From assembly GCA_016714985.1 (NCBI GenBank), contig JADKBS010000031.1, positions 29,170-93,169 on the forward strand: a stretch of 64,000 nt of DNA. The letters are read 5' to 3'. Below the pieces are notes generated by a model. That model was not told where the DNA came from, made no database searches, and was given only the letters and a program-made list of their open reading frames with translations. This DNA comes from Saprospiraceae bacterium. GTDB lineage: Bacteria > Bacteroidota > Bacteroidia > Chitinophagales > Saprospiraceae. This document shows positions 48,777 to 57,257 of the stretch, piece by piece (position 1 is the first letter of the stretch; every line of letters starts with the position of its first letter). A program made the translations under genes and the position numbers.

Positions 48777-49145
48777 ATGAAAACAATCGCACTGATTCTC
48801 ACAGGCTTGGTAGCCATAGAACATCTTTACATCCTTTGGCTGGAAATGTTCGCATGGGAAACTGCTGGACGAAAGGTCTTCAAGGGAAGCCTGAGGCCGG
48901 AGCTATTCACACCCACCAAGACCTTGGCCGCCAACCAGGGCCTTTACAACGGCTTCCTCGCCGCTGGGCTCATCTGGTCGTTTTTGATTTCTGATGAAAA
49001 TTGGGCGAAGAACGTGGCGCTGTTCTTCCTTGGCTGTGTAGCAGTCGCAGGGCTGTATGGCGCTGCAACTGCCTCAAAACGAATACTTTATGTACAGGCT
49101 TTGCCAGCCATTTTAGCCATTTTGGCTTGGATTTTTTTCGCCTAA
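48777..49145 (+). CDS. DUF1304 family membrane protein
   Basis: 122 residues with four membrane helices. The signature ALTGLVAIEHLYILWLEMF-type start is present (LTGLVAIEHLYILWLEMFAW), followed by NQGLYNGFLAAGL and a third helix ending GLYGAAT. This matches DUF1304, a small inner-membrane family of unknown role. The last codon overlaps the convergent DoxX gene by 4 bp. Confidence 0.92.
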   Translation: MKTIALILTGLVAIEHLYILWLEMFAWETAGRKVFKGSLRPELFTPTKTLAANQGLYNGFLAAGLIWSFLISDENWAKNVALFFLGCVAVAGLYGAATASKRILYVQALPAILAILAWIFFA

Positions 49146-49534
49146 ATCTTTCGGGTCTTGACGAAATTCGTCACAGCCGTCCGTTCCATCCAAAGCAAGC
49201 CTGCCGAACACAGTGCCACCACTACGGCCAACACGAAGAGCTGGCCTCCATCGCCCTGTACTTCAATGCCCAGCTTGACCAAATGCGAACCGATGGCACC
49301 CAGCATGGTGCCTAACGCAAGACCTGCGCCCAACCAAGTGGTACGTGGGATGAAAAGCAGGATGCTGGCTATCAGTTCTGCCACACCAGACCCAATGCGC
49401 CCCCAAGGTTCAATGCCCAATGTGGTGAAGATGTAAACCGATTCAGGCGCTCCCGTGAACTTGAAGTAAAGCGTCTGCAAAAGGATGATAGCGGCGATGA
49501 TTTTCAGCGCCCATTTTAAGATGTTGGTATTCAT
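49142..49534 (-). CDS. DoxX-like family membrane protein
   Basis: 130 residues with four membrane helices. Helix 1 contains LLQTLYFKFTGAPES and helix 2 WGRIGSGVAELIASILLFIP. The pattern of a short loop, a conserved Gly-rich helix 2 and a His in helix 3 (IGSHLVKLG) fits DoxX/DoxD-like proteins. The role is not established; some relatives act in redox or membrane stress. Confidence 0.88.
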   Translation of the reverse strand: MNTNILKWALKIIAAIILLQTLYFKFTGAPESVYIFTTLGIEPWGRIGSGVAELIASILLFIPRTTWLGAGLALGTMLGAIGSHLVKLGIEVQGDGGQLFVLAVVVALCSAGLLWMERTAVTNFVKTRKI

Positions 49535-49593
49535 TTTTAAGTTGTTTTGAAAATAGAATATTGACCAGTTAAATCGGCAATATCAATGGTTGA

Positions 49594-50058
49594 TTATTTA
49601 AAAATTGATTTCCAGTTTTTATCTGCTTTGTTTTTTAAAGCCGCTTCGTTTTTGTTCCAATCAGTCAAGGTATTATTGAAAAAGGCATTGTAAAATAGGT
49701 ATAGTTTGCCATTGACTATCTTAAAAGTCTCTGGATTAACTTCCACTTTTTCACCATTTGCCCCCATTGCATAAGCACACCAGCCGCCATACTGAGGCAG
49801 GTATTTATCAGGGTTTTGTAGGAATAAATCCTTGTTTTTCGCTGAAGAAAAATAATAAACAACCCCTCCAGAACTAGCTTGGATACTGGATTTTCCTTTT
49901 ATTGGCTTGTTGTTGCTAAAATAGGAGACAGCGTCATACCCATCCAGTGCCACTGTTTTTTTTAGGTTATAATGCTTTAAGTTTAAAGCATTGGAACTGT
50001 TTTGAGCTGATAAAATGGTGATGGAAAAAAGTAGAAAAATGCTGACTAATGATTTCAT
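49594..50058 (-). CDS. secreted YHS-domain protein
   Basis: 154 residues. Signal peptide MKSLVSIFLLFSITILSAQ. The YHS region includes ALDGYDAVSYFSNNKPIKG, VVYYFSSAKNKDLFLQNPDKY and YGGWCAYAMG. Such exported YHS proteins may bind metal through the Cys/Tyr/His cluster; this is family knowledge and weak. It shares direction with the downstream DoxX gene and is 60 nt away, so they may be co-transcribed. Confidence 0.92.
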   Translation of the reverse strand: MKSLVSIFLLFSITILSAQNSSNALNLKHYNLKKTVALDGYDAVSYFSNNKPIKGKSSIQASSGGVVYYFSSAKNKDLFLQNPDKYLPQYGGWCAYAMGANGEKVEVNPETFKIVNGKLYLFYNAFFNNTLTDWNKNEAALKNKADKNWKSIFK

Positions 50059-50154
50059 GATTATAAGTTTTTGGAGAAATAGACGAGGCTGTTCATGAAA
50101 CCTTACAAGGCGGGCTGTTTTTTTTAAAATTATTCTTCTTTAAGCCTCAAATCC

Positions 50155-50415
50155 CTACTTCAACTGTTCCTTCATCTTTTCCTTGAAATCATCGGAAGCC
50201 GTAAATGGCGGCTTTTTTTCCAGGTTTTCTAAATAGTTTTTCAACGATATGTCCATCAGTTTGCTCTGCTTCACGAAATTGGAACAGCAGCGGCAATAGT
50301 AGAGGTGGATGTTCATTTCCAATCGCTTCCGAAAGGACAAAGGCTGCTCTGCTGACTGCAAGGCCATGAGCGAAACCGCTTCGCAATTGTTTAATATTTT
50401 GTGAAGGTATTTCAT
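50155..50415 (-). CDS. small zinc-finger anti-sigma-like protein
   Basis: 86 residues, no membrane helix. The pattern C-EAVSLMALQS with a His and C-x-x-C further on (HLYYCRCCSNF) matches the zf-HC2 type anti-sigma zinc finger. The start codon overlaps the sigma factor stop codon (ATGA), a usual coupling for a sigma/anti-sigma pair. It lacks a sensor domain, so another protein would have to trigger release. Confidence 0.85.
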   Translation of the reverse strand: MKYLHKILNNCEAVSLMALQSAEQPLSFRKRLEMNIHLYYCRCCSNFVKQSKLMDISLKNYLENLEKKPPFTASDDFKEKMKEQLK

Positions 50416-50990
50416 GTAGTCCCCATAAAGCCTTGCTTTTCAAGGCAGGCCCTCAACAGTATTTTTGAACGGTGAATCACTACCCAATAGTTGGACGAGG
50501 TAATCCCGTGTTCCTTACAAATGTGGTCGCTTTCTTCATCTTGGATGTATTTTGCCATGAAAACCGAGCGGAGCTTTGCCGGCATTTTGAGAATGCAATC
50601 GTCCAAAATCTTGCGAAACTCCTCGCCCAGCAAGAAGTCCTCGCCACTTTTTGAGAAGTAATTTGGTTTAATCAGCGTTTTAAAGCGCCCGAAATTGCTT
50701 TCATCAAATACGGTTTCCTGAAAGGAACTGGCAGTTGCCTGAATATAATCCGTGAGCGGCTGTTCCGCATTTTTCTTGCGATAGTAGTCAACCAATTTGT
50801 GCTTCAAAATGCTGGTCAGCCAAGTCTTTTCCGAGCTGTCGCCCCTGAAACCCTCCCTTCCTCGAAATGCCGATAGGAAGGTATCCTGTACAAGGTCCTC
50901 GGCTTCTTCCCGGCTGCTGGTCTTCAGAAAGGCCAGTGAATACAGGTAGTCCGTATAGTTATCCACCCAGTTTTCAGGTCTGAGTTCGCT
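50412..50990 (-). CDS. ECF-type RNA polymerase sigma factor
   Basis: ATG 50990 (MSELRPENWVDNYTDYLYSLAF) is preferred over a TTG 11 codons earlier. 192 residues. Region 2 has REEAEDLVQDTFLSAF and EKTWLTSILKHKLVDYYRKK, and region 4 has LRSVFMAKYIQDEESDHICKE with SNYWVVIHRSKILLR as the recognition helix. A 45-residue linker containing FSKSGEDFLLGEEF separates the regions, longer than in most ECFs. The coupled downstream gene is its probable anti-sigma factor. Confidence 0.95.
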   Translation of the reverse strand, partial: SELRPENWVDNYTDYLYSLAFLKTSSREEAEDLVQDTFLSAFRGREGFRGDSSEKTWLTSILKHKLVDYYRKKNAEQPLTDYIQATASSFQETVFDESNFGRFKTLIKPNYFSKSGEDFLLGEEFRKILDDCILKMPAKLRSVFMAKYIQDEESDHICKEHGITSSNYWVVIHRSKILLRACLEKQGFMGTT

Positions 50991-51041
50991 CATTTTTGCT
51001 GTTTTCTCTTGTGAGAATTCCAATTGAAAAGCTGTGCCCCC

Positions 51042-51079
51042 AATCGTAAATCGTAAATCGCTAAGTCGTAAATCGTCAT
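51042..51079. repeat. heptanucleotide array AATCGTA
   Basis: AATCGTA AATCGTA AATCGCT, then a one-base slip and further TCGTAAA units, between the sigma gene and the PLP enzyme stop codon. Confidence 0.7.
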
Positions 51080-52236
51080 ACGGCCTCCAGTGCCTGCGCC
51101 AAGTCCTCCATCAGCCAATTCGGGTCTTCCAAGCCGATGTACAACCTGACTAGCGTGAAAGGGTAGGGCGGGTTGTCCCTTCCCTGCACATTGTAAAACG
51201 CCGCCATCGGCACCAGCAGCGACTCGTGGCCGCCCCATGACACGGCGAAAAGGAAGCGTTTCAAACGGTTGAAAAACGCCTCGACCCGTTCCATCGAATC
51301 CGTTTTGAGGAAGATAGTGATGAGGCCGCCGCAGCCCGTCATCTGCTTTTGCGCCAGCTCAAACTGTGGGAACGAGGGCAAAAACGGGAACAGCACCCGC
51401 TCCACTTTTGGGTGGCTTTCCAGCCACTGCGCTACTTTGGTTGCGCTCTCGTAACTGCGCTTTACTCGTAGCTCCAAAGTGCGTAACCCTCTGATAATCA
51501 GCCAGGCATCGTGTGGGCCAATGATGTTGCCGAGGGTCATTATCTCCGTCTGGAAAATCTTCCGAATCATTTCCTTGCTGCCGCAAATGACGCCATTCAC
51601 CACATCGCTGTGGCCGTTCAGGTACTTCGTGCCCGTGTGCATCACGATGTCAATCCCGTACTCGATGGGCCGCTGGTAGAGTGGGGTGCAGTTGCTGTTG
51701 TCAATCATCGTAACGATGCCGTGGCGCTTCGCAAGCTCGGCACAAGCCCGCAAATCCTGCAACTCGAAGGTCATCGTGTTCGGGCTTTCGAGGTAAAGGA
51801 AGGTCGTATTGGGCTGGATGGCCGCCTCGATATTCGCCACGTCCGTCCCATCCACGAAGCTGTGGCTGACGCCAAACCGAGGGAGGAAGTTCAGCAACAG
51901 GTTCTTCGTCCATGAGTACGGGTTTTTCACACAAATGACATGGTCGCCCTGCTTCACATTGGCCAGCATGGCCATTGCAGTGGCACCCGCCCCGCTCGAC
52001 ACCACGAGGGCATCTTCGGCTCCTTCCAGCGCCGCCAGTTTTTTCCGTAAAATCTCCACCGTCGGATTGTTCCCACGGGTGTAGATGTGGTTTTCGAGTT
52101 CGTCGGTCACATCCTTTCGGAACTGCTCCAAACTCGGAAAGGCAAAATTGCTGCTCTGGATAATGGGCGGCGAAACGGCGTTGAAGTATTTTTCACGGTC
52201 TTCGCCGAGGTGGGTGAGGATTTCGGATAGGTGCAT
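51076..52236 (-). CDS. trans-sulfuration family PLP enzyme (cystathionine gamma-synthase/lyase-like)
   Basis: 386 residues, the normal length for the Cys/Met metabolism PLP family. N-terminal SPPIIQSSNFAF and YTRGNNPTVEILRKKLAALEG bind the phosphate. SSGAGATAMAMLANVKQGD forms the cofactor pocket, and the PLP Lys is in MHTGTKYLNGHSDVVNG near residue 200. The C-terminal Arg is in TLVRLYIGLEDPNWL. The sequence alone does not separate synthase, beta-lyase and gamma-lyase activities. A tandem repeat lies directly upstream of its start. Confidence 0.92.
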   Translation of the reverse strand: MHLSEILTHLGEDREKYFNAVSPPIIQSSNFAFPSLEQFRKDVTDELENHIYTRGNNPTVEILRKKLAALEGAEDALVVSSGAGATAMAMLANVKQGDHVICVKNPYSWTKNLLLNFLPRFGVSHSFVDGTDVANIEAAIQPNTTFLYLESPNTMTFELQDLRACAELAKRHGIVTMIDNSNCTPLYQRPIEYGIDIVMHTGTKYLNGHSDVVNGVICGSKEMIRKIFQTEIMTLGNIIGPHDAWLIIRGLRTLELRVKRSYESATKVAQWLESHPKVERVLFPFLPSFPQFELAQKQMTGCGGLITIFLKTDSMERVEAFFNRLKRFLFAVSWGGHESLLVPMAAFYNVQGRDNPPYPFTLVRLYIGLEDPNWLMEDLAQALEAV

Positions 52237-52246
52237 TTAACGGTGG

Positions 52247-52326
52247 ACGGTTGACGATAGACGGTTGACGATAGACGGTTGACGATAGACGGTTGACGAT
52301 AGACGGTTGACGATAGACGGTTGACG
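52247..52326. repeat. 14-bp tandem repeat (5.7 copies)
   Basis: Five exact copies of ACGGTTGACGATAG (52247-52316) plus a 10-nt partial copy. 14 is twice the 7-bp period seen in the other arrays. It fills the gap between the Uma2-like gene and the PLP enzyme start. Confidence 0.95.
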
Positions 52327-52330
52327 GGGG

Positions 52331-52942
52331 TTACTGCTTCTGCCTACGGGCTTCGAGCATTTGAGCGATATTGAACTTTATGCCATCCAGCACTTCCACA
52401 TCCTTGTCCCAGCTATCAATTTGGAATTTTTTCTGCTTCGTGGATTCCATGACAGCGCTGGCATTGGTAAAAATCCAAATCACCTTTTTTGTGCCGTGGC
52501 TCAAGTATTGGTTGGTCTTTGTTTTGATGTATTTCATATCGCCCCCAAGGTCTTGGGTGTCGGATTGAACGTCAATTTCTATGGCGATTTCGGGGGCAAA
52601 TTTGACGTGATACGGCGTGAGTTCAATGCCTGCTTTGTAAATGGCAATATCACAGCATCTCCAATCTGTTGGGCCGAAATCAATACCAAGTTTGCCCATA
52701 AATACCTCGTACCCACTGTTCTCAACAACCGTTATATTACCAAGGCTGATTCTTGTTTTTAACCAAGATTGAAGTGTGTTCCTAGCACTGATTTGTTCAA
52801 AAGTTTTTGTCCCATTCAAAACATCTCGATAGCCCTTGTAATATATGGGCTGACCCATATACACCTCATAAATAAGGTATTCGGGAATCTCCGATTTTGC
52901 GGTTCCCTTTTTCGATGTAATATCAAGCACTGCGGTCGTCAT
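52331..52942 (-). CDS. Uma2-like (DUF820) restriction-endonuclease-fold protein
   Basis: 203 residues. The PD-(D/E)xK-type core is seen as WRCCDIAIYK, PEIAIEIDVQSDTQDLGGD and YIKTKTNQYLSHGTKKVIWIF. These are the Uma2 pattern of Asp, Glu-x-Asp/Ser and Lys on consecutive strands. The N-terminus YLIYEVYMGQPIYYKG is typical. Such genes are often present in several copies in Bacteroidota and cyanobacteria; the function is unproven and a mobile or selfish origin is possible. Confidence 0.88.
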   Translation of the reverse strand: MTTAVLDITSKKGTAKSEIPEYLIYEVYMGQPIYYKGYRDVLNGTKTFEQISARNTLQSWLKTRISLGNITVVENSGYEVFMGKLGIDFGPTDWRCCDIAIYKAGIELTPYHVKFAPEIAIEIDVQSDTQDLGGDMKYIKTKTNQYLSHGTKKVIWIFTNASAVMESTKQKKFQIDSWDKDVEVLDGIKFNIAQMLEARRQKQ

Positions 52943-52993
52943 GCGTCAAATTTTTTCCAAAAATAACTGAAATTGGCAGAAAACAAAAGCGAA

Positions 52994-55026
52994 CTAAAGG
53001 CTGTAAACCCTGCACTCCCCAGCCTCCAACACCTCCAAATGCAAATTCACCCCATTGAAAAGCAGCCCGCCTTCCGTTTTTCCTTTCGTTGAAAAAAGCA
53101 GGTTCCAGCCCGCTTGGCCTTCCATCGGGTTTGGGATTTTTACGTTTTTCGTCGCATTGTCAATGTCCAAATTAGCGACTAAAACAAACTCCGGCTTCTC
53201 CACTAGCGTCCAAGCGATCACCTTTTTATGCCCCGTCGCATCCGGCGGCAGCAGCCAGCGCACTTGGCAGTTTTCAATTTCTGGTAAAAACTCCTCCGCA
53301 AACTCCCTGATTTTCAACAAGTTGCCAAAAAGCGCCTCGTTCTTTCCCCATTGGTACGGCCCATTCGTCGCCTTTGGCCCGGTGCCGATTTTGAAGACGT
53401 AGAGCTTCGTGTAATACTCGTTGGGCGCTGGCGCAACGTGAACATCTCGGCACTCGAAGCCAAGGCCCATATAGCTCGGCATATTGGGCAAAAACAGACC
53501 AATGAAGAACCGGGCCTCGTTTCCACCCATGTAAAATTTGTCGAAGCGGGGGTCGTCCTTGTCGCCCGTCATCATGGTGAAGCAGGGCGTCACCCGGCGG
53601 TTTTCCTTGATGTCCAAGTACAGCCGGAAATTCTGCAAAAAATCGGGCGAACCGACCACCATGCTCTGCAAATCGCCAAGCGTCGTCTCAGCCCCGGCGG
53701 CCTCCAAATGGTCAACCTCATCGCCGTAGGCCAGCACATTGGCGGGGGCGAGGAAGCTCTCAGCGAAGTAGTAAAACCGGGGGTTACCCTGCTGTATCCG
53801 TCGCTTCACGGCACCGAGCGGGTCGTAAAATTCATCGGGTTGGGCGGGAGTGCCCTCGGCCCGTGGCTGCACATGGCTCATATCACCCCGCATGAAATCG
53901 AAGCCATACTCACGGGCCACTTCGGCGTATTTTTCAGTGAAATATTGCCAAACTTTCTTTTTCGGGCTGCCGAAATCCAGTTCCCAATACTCGTTGTCGT
54001 CCAAACATTCGTAGAACTTGTAGCGGGTCAGCGGCCCGAACACCCTCGACTCTGGCGTAGGTTGCATGATGGTGTAGTCCCGCCATTCCCGGCCTGATTC
54101 GTCCACGGTGCAGGCTTCGGGCCGGATGTCCACCATGAGGCCACGGTAGGGTGGGGCCATGGTCGCCGGGGCTGGTTCATAGCCTTTTTTGTACAAAAAA
54201 TCCATGAGCGCCGCTCGGCGCTGGCTGCGGCCTTGGTAGTCCCGCTTTGGCTGCCGAACAAGGCAAGGATACGGTTGGCTTCACCAAATTCTTCACTAAA
54301 AAATAGGCTTGGCTCCTTGGTATATTGGAACCCATTTGCCCCATTTTTATTTAAAAAATCCAAGATGGCAACCTGCACTTTTTCATGCAAATTGGCCGAA
54401 TAGTCAACGATTTGCAGCCCATTGCGATGCAACCACTCAAAATACTGCGGATTGGCCAACACGATTTCCGAGTAGCGGTCGGTGTGCGGAATCACGTCCA
54501 TGCCAACGGTCTTGCCCATCGCATGGAATAGGTTCACACAGGCCTTCAGTTGCCGTTCCACGGTGTCCAAGTATGGGAATGCCTGGTATAGTTCTTGGCT
54601 GAAAAACTCCGGGTTGATGTTCCAACTGGCCATGCCATAAAGGCTCGACACTACGCCCGGCTCCCAGATTGGCAACAAATGGATGGCGCTCTGGCTGGCG
54701 GGGATGGTCAGCGTGTATTTCACCACGTTCCAAAAGGATTGGATGGTGCGGACGTTGATGCCGACGAGGTTAGCGATTGCGGATTCTCGGATTGCGGATT
54801 GCGGATTGGGGTGGCGGTGGCTATTGACAATGGTCGGGTCAATTGAATTTTGGAAAACTTCTTCTCCGAGGCGTTTTTTTAGGATGGTAATGGTTTGGGT
54901 GATGGGCAGCTTGACGGCAGTTTGCGGGAGCAAGCCATAGATGTATGACCTGCGGCTTTCGCAGTAGTCGGCAATCCAAGCGGATTGGGTTTCAAGCCAA
55001 GTCTGGTTAATTCCGTTTTGTTGCAT
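52994..55026 (-). CDS. GH13-like alpha-amylase superfamily glycosidase (one frameshift)
   Basis: ATG 55026 begins MQQNGINQTWLETQSAWIAD. The first part has GMASWNINPEFF, the DVIPHTDRYSE strand (region I, usually DVVxNH) and ends FGEANRILALFG. One base is missing near 54250 (GGG to GG). Repair continues QPKRDYQGRSQRRAALMDFL, after which the second open frame (MDFLYKKGYEPAPAT) gives the rest. Region II is FDFMRGDMSHVQ with the likely nucleophile Asp. Region III is FYYFAESFL with the likely acid/base Glu. A C-terminal beta domain follows. The total is about 677 residues with no signal peptide. The exact specificity is unclear. A 7-bp repeat array lies inside the coding region. Confidence 0.8.
54773..54810. 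repeat. heptanucleotide array inside a coding sequence
   Basis: CGGATTC TCGGATT GCGGATT GCGGATT units within the GH13-like gene encode NPQSAIRESAIAN on the minus strand. Similar heptads (CAATCCG) lie just upstream of the same gene's start. Confidence 0.75.
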
Positions 55027-55084
55027 GAATTATCGAATTCCTTGTAGTATGTAATTTCTCAACATGGGCATTTTCGCAGTCTCC

Positions 55085-55116
55085 CAATCCGCAATCCAGC
55101 AATCCCCAATCGAATC
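55085..55116. repeat. heptanucleotide array CAATCCG
   Basis: CAATCCG CAATCCA GCAATCC CCAATCG between the ribB stop codon and the glycosidase start. Confidence 0.7.
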
Positions 55117-56290
55117 ACATCCCCACCACCTCCACAATCTCCAGCCCGAACCCAATCATTCCCACTCGTCGGGTAGGGTTATTTGTCAACAATCGGATTT
55201 TAGAGATACCGAGGTCACGTAGGATTTGTGCCCCGATGCCGTAGTCCCGTTGCTCCATTTCTTGGTTGCGGCGGCCCCGGTAGGGCTTCTGCGATTTGTC
55301 GGGGTTGCTTGCCATTTGTTGGAGGCATGCCATGATACTGGCATCCTTGTCGCCGTGCCGCATGACCACGAGTGCGCCCTTTCCTTGCTTCGCAATGGCT
55401 TCCAGCGATTTGTCAATGCGGAACCCTGTGTCGTCCAACAGGATGCCGAGCAGGTCGTTGCCTTCCATGCTGGAATGTACCCGCACGGTCACTGGTTCGT
55501 TGGGCTGCCAGATGCCTTTGATAATAGCTAGGTGCGTATCGTTGCCACTGGAATAGGCGATGATTTGGAACTCACCAAAACGGTTCTTAAAAGGCATCGC
55601 AAACTCCCGTTTGATGAGCCGCTCGGTCTCCATCCGGTAGGCCACAAGGTCTTTGATGCTGATGATTTTGAGATGGAAGCGCTCCGCAATTTTCATGAGT
55701 TCGGGCAGACGGGCCATCGTTCCATCCTCGTTCAATATTTCAACCAAAACGCCTACTGGACTTAATCCTGCCAAGCGGGAGAGGTCAATGGCCGCTTCGG
55801 TATGGCCCGTGCGGCGAAGCACGCCCCCTTTTTTTGCACGAAGGGGAAAGATGTGGCCGGGCCGTGCAAAGTCCTCTGGTTTGGTAGCTGGGTTAACGAG
55901 CGCCCTAATGCCCGTCGCCCGGTCGTAGGCGCTGATGCCCGTGGTGCAGCCCTGCCCGATGAGGTCAATGCTGACGGTGAAGGCCGTCTCGTGGAGCGCC
56001 GTGTTTTCTGGCACCATCATGCGTAGGCCAAGCTGCTCGGCCCGGTCTTCTTCGATGGGGGTGCAGATGAGGCCCCGACCGTGCGTGGCCATGAAGTTGA
56101 TGATTTCGGGGGTGATGCACTCGGCGGCGCAAATGAAATCGCCTTCGTTCTCCCGGTCTTCATCGTCCACGACGATGATGACCTTGCCGTTGCGCAGGTC
56201 TTCGACGGCTTCGGCAATGGTGTTAAGGCTAATTTTATGGTTTTTTTCGGTGTTTGGTTGATTGTTGGTTGCTGGTTCGGTCAGGTACAT
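55115..56290 (-). CDS. ribB: 3,4-dihydroxy-2-butanone-4-phosphate synthase with degenerate GTP cyclohydrolase II-like domain
   Basis: 391 residues. Residues 25-225 are a full RibB domain, which makes the four-carbon precursor of riboflavin. They show IIVVDDEDRENEGDFICAAE, FMATHGRGLICTP, DRATGIRALVNPA, GHIFPLRAKKGGVLRRTGHTEAA and GVLVEILNEDGTMAR. The C-terminal RibA-like domain keeps VRVHSSMEGNDLLG and DYGIGAQILRDLG, but the zinc-binding cysteines (normally a Cys after SE and a CDCG loop) are absent (ILLDDTGFRID). It probably makes only the RibB product; a separate RibA would be needed. Such half-dead fusions are known in Bacteroidota. Confidence 0.92.
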   Translation of the reverse strand: MYLTEPATNNQPNTEKNHKISLNTIAEAVEDLRNGKVIIVVDDEDRENEGDFICAAECITPEIINFMATHGRGLICTPIEEDRAEQLGLRMMVPENTALHETAFTVSIDLIGQGCTTGISAYDRATGIRALVNPATKPEDFARPGHIFPLRAKKGGVLRRTGHTEAAIDLSRLAGLSPVGVLVEILNEDGTMARLPELMKIAERFHLKIISIKDLVAYRMETERLIKREFAMPFKNRFGEFQIIAYSSGNDTHLAIIKGIWQPNEPVTVRVHSSMEGNDLLGILLDDTGFRIDKSLEAIAKQGKGALVVMRHGDKDASIMACLQQMASNPDKSQKPYRGRRNQEMEQRDYGIGAQILRDLGISKIRLLTNNPTRRVGMIGFGLEIVEVVGM

Positions 56291-56317
56291 CTTCCAATTT
56301 TTGATTTTCTTGATTTA

Positions 56318-56409
56318 AGATATAAGATGTAGGATATAAGATTTTAGATTGGGGAGACCGTGCCCAGAAATCTAAAATCTAAAATCTCACATCTGAAATC
56401 TGAAATCAA
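56318..56409. repeat. two heptanucleotide arrays, ribB-arfB gap
   Basis: 56318-56352 is five heptads (AGATATA AGATGTA and three more). 56368-56409 is six (AAATCTA AAATCTA and four more, of AAATCnn type). The second overlaps the end of the arfB open frame. Confidence 0.75.
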
Positions 56410-56866
56410 AACACCACACTAGTTGCATGGTTTCCTTTAAAAAAGCAAAGGTCTCTTTCCTTTTGAAAAGAGACCTTTGAACGGAGGGATTTTTTTTCGG
56501 AATCCCGTTTTTTGGTGGTAAGCCGCTTTTCCCGGTCGGCTGTCAGTGGCTTGACTTTCTTTCGCTTTTTGGGTGGGGTGGTGGCCTGCACCATCAATTT
56601 TTCAAAATCGGCGATGGCGGCCTCTTTGTTGTCCAACTGCGAGCGGGTGGTCTGATTGGTGAGGAGCAAAATGCCCTCGGCGTTGATACGGTTGGCAAGG
56701 TTTTCCTGCACCATCTGTTTCTCCACGTCGGTCAAAAAACGGGAGCCAGCCACGTCGAAGCGCAGTTCGACCTTAGTTTCCACTTTGTTCACGTTCTGGC
56801 CGCCGGGGCCGGAGCTGCGGGCGGTCTTGAAGGTGAGTTCCTGTTTCAAAACTGTTCGAAATTCAT
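56406..56866 (-). CDS. arfB: ArfB/YaeJ-like peptidyl-tRNA hydrolase (5' frameshift)
   Basis: ArfB rescues stalled ribosomes with a GGQ motif. ATG 56866 gives MNFEQF then a stop. If the T4 run at about 56850-56853 is read as T5, it continues LKQELTFKTARSSGPGGQNVNKV, the exact family N-terminus. The GGQ motif, the VELRFDVAGSRFL strand, the basic C-terminal tail (PPKKRKKVKPLTADREKRLTTKKR) and the length fit ArfB. The long Pro-rich extension seen in the uninterrupted frame is a translation of the adjacent poly-G tract and is not real. The end of the frame crosses a terminator hairpin, so the true stop may be a little earlier. Confidence 0.88.
56439..56479 (-). terminator. terminator of arfB
   Basis: Perfect 13-bp stem CAAAGGTCTCTTT / AAAGAGACCTTTG (56446-56458 and 56467-56479), followed on the minus strand by six T. 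Confidence 0.88.
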
Positions 56867-56877
56867 GCTTTTTAGGT

Positions 56878-56932
<55 letters not shown>

Positions 56933-56962
56933 GGTGGTTGGGGGGTTTGCAGGAGGGGATTG

Positions 56963-57010
56963 ACGCATTGCATGTTTTGGATAGTCGGCTATATAAAACA
57001 TGCAATGCGT
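56963..57010. repeat. 16-bp perfect inverted repeat
   Basis: ACGCATTGCATGTTTT (56963-56978) and its reverse complement (56995-57010) around a 16-nt loop. There is no T run, so it is not an obvious terminator. Confidence 0.85.
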
Positions 57011-57257
57011 GAATCCGATGTTGGCATCAATAAAAAAATGACAGAATGAGCAAACCATACATCCACGCAATTTCCTCGGTGAACAATTTGGGGGAAATGA
57101 AGATAGCCAATACATGAATGTTGCGAGTAAATCTATTACAGCGGTAACAGGCCGAATCTTCCAAAAGTTGGTTTGTATCTCAACAATAACAGGGCCGCGA
57201 ACAACGTGCTGGAAGTTATAATAATAGAGTTATATAAGCGCAAGATTTATTGATGAA

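Noticed and set aside
52247..52326. CRISPR array
   Set aside because: Units are 14 bp, perfectly adjacent with no spacers; no cas genes in the window.
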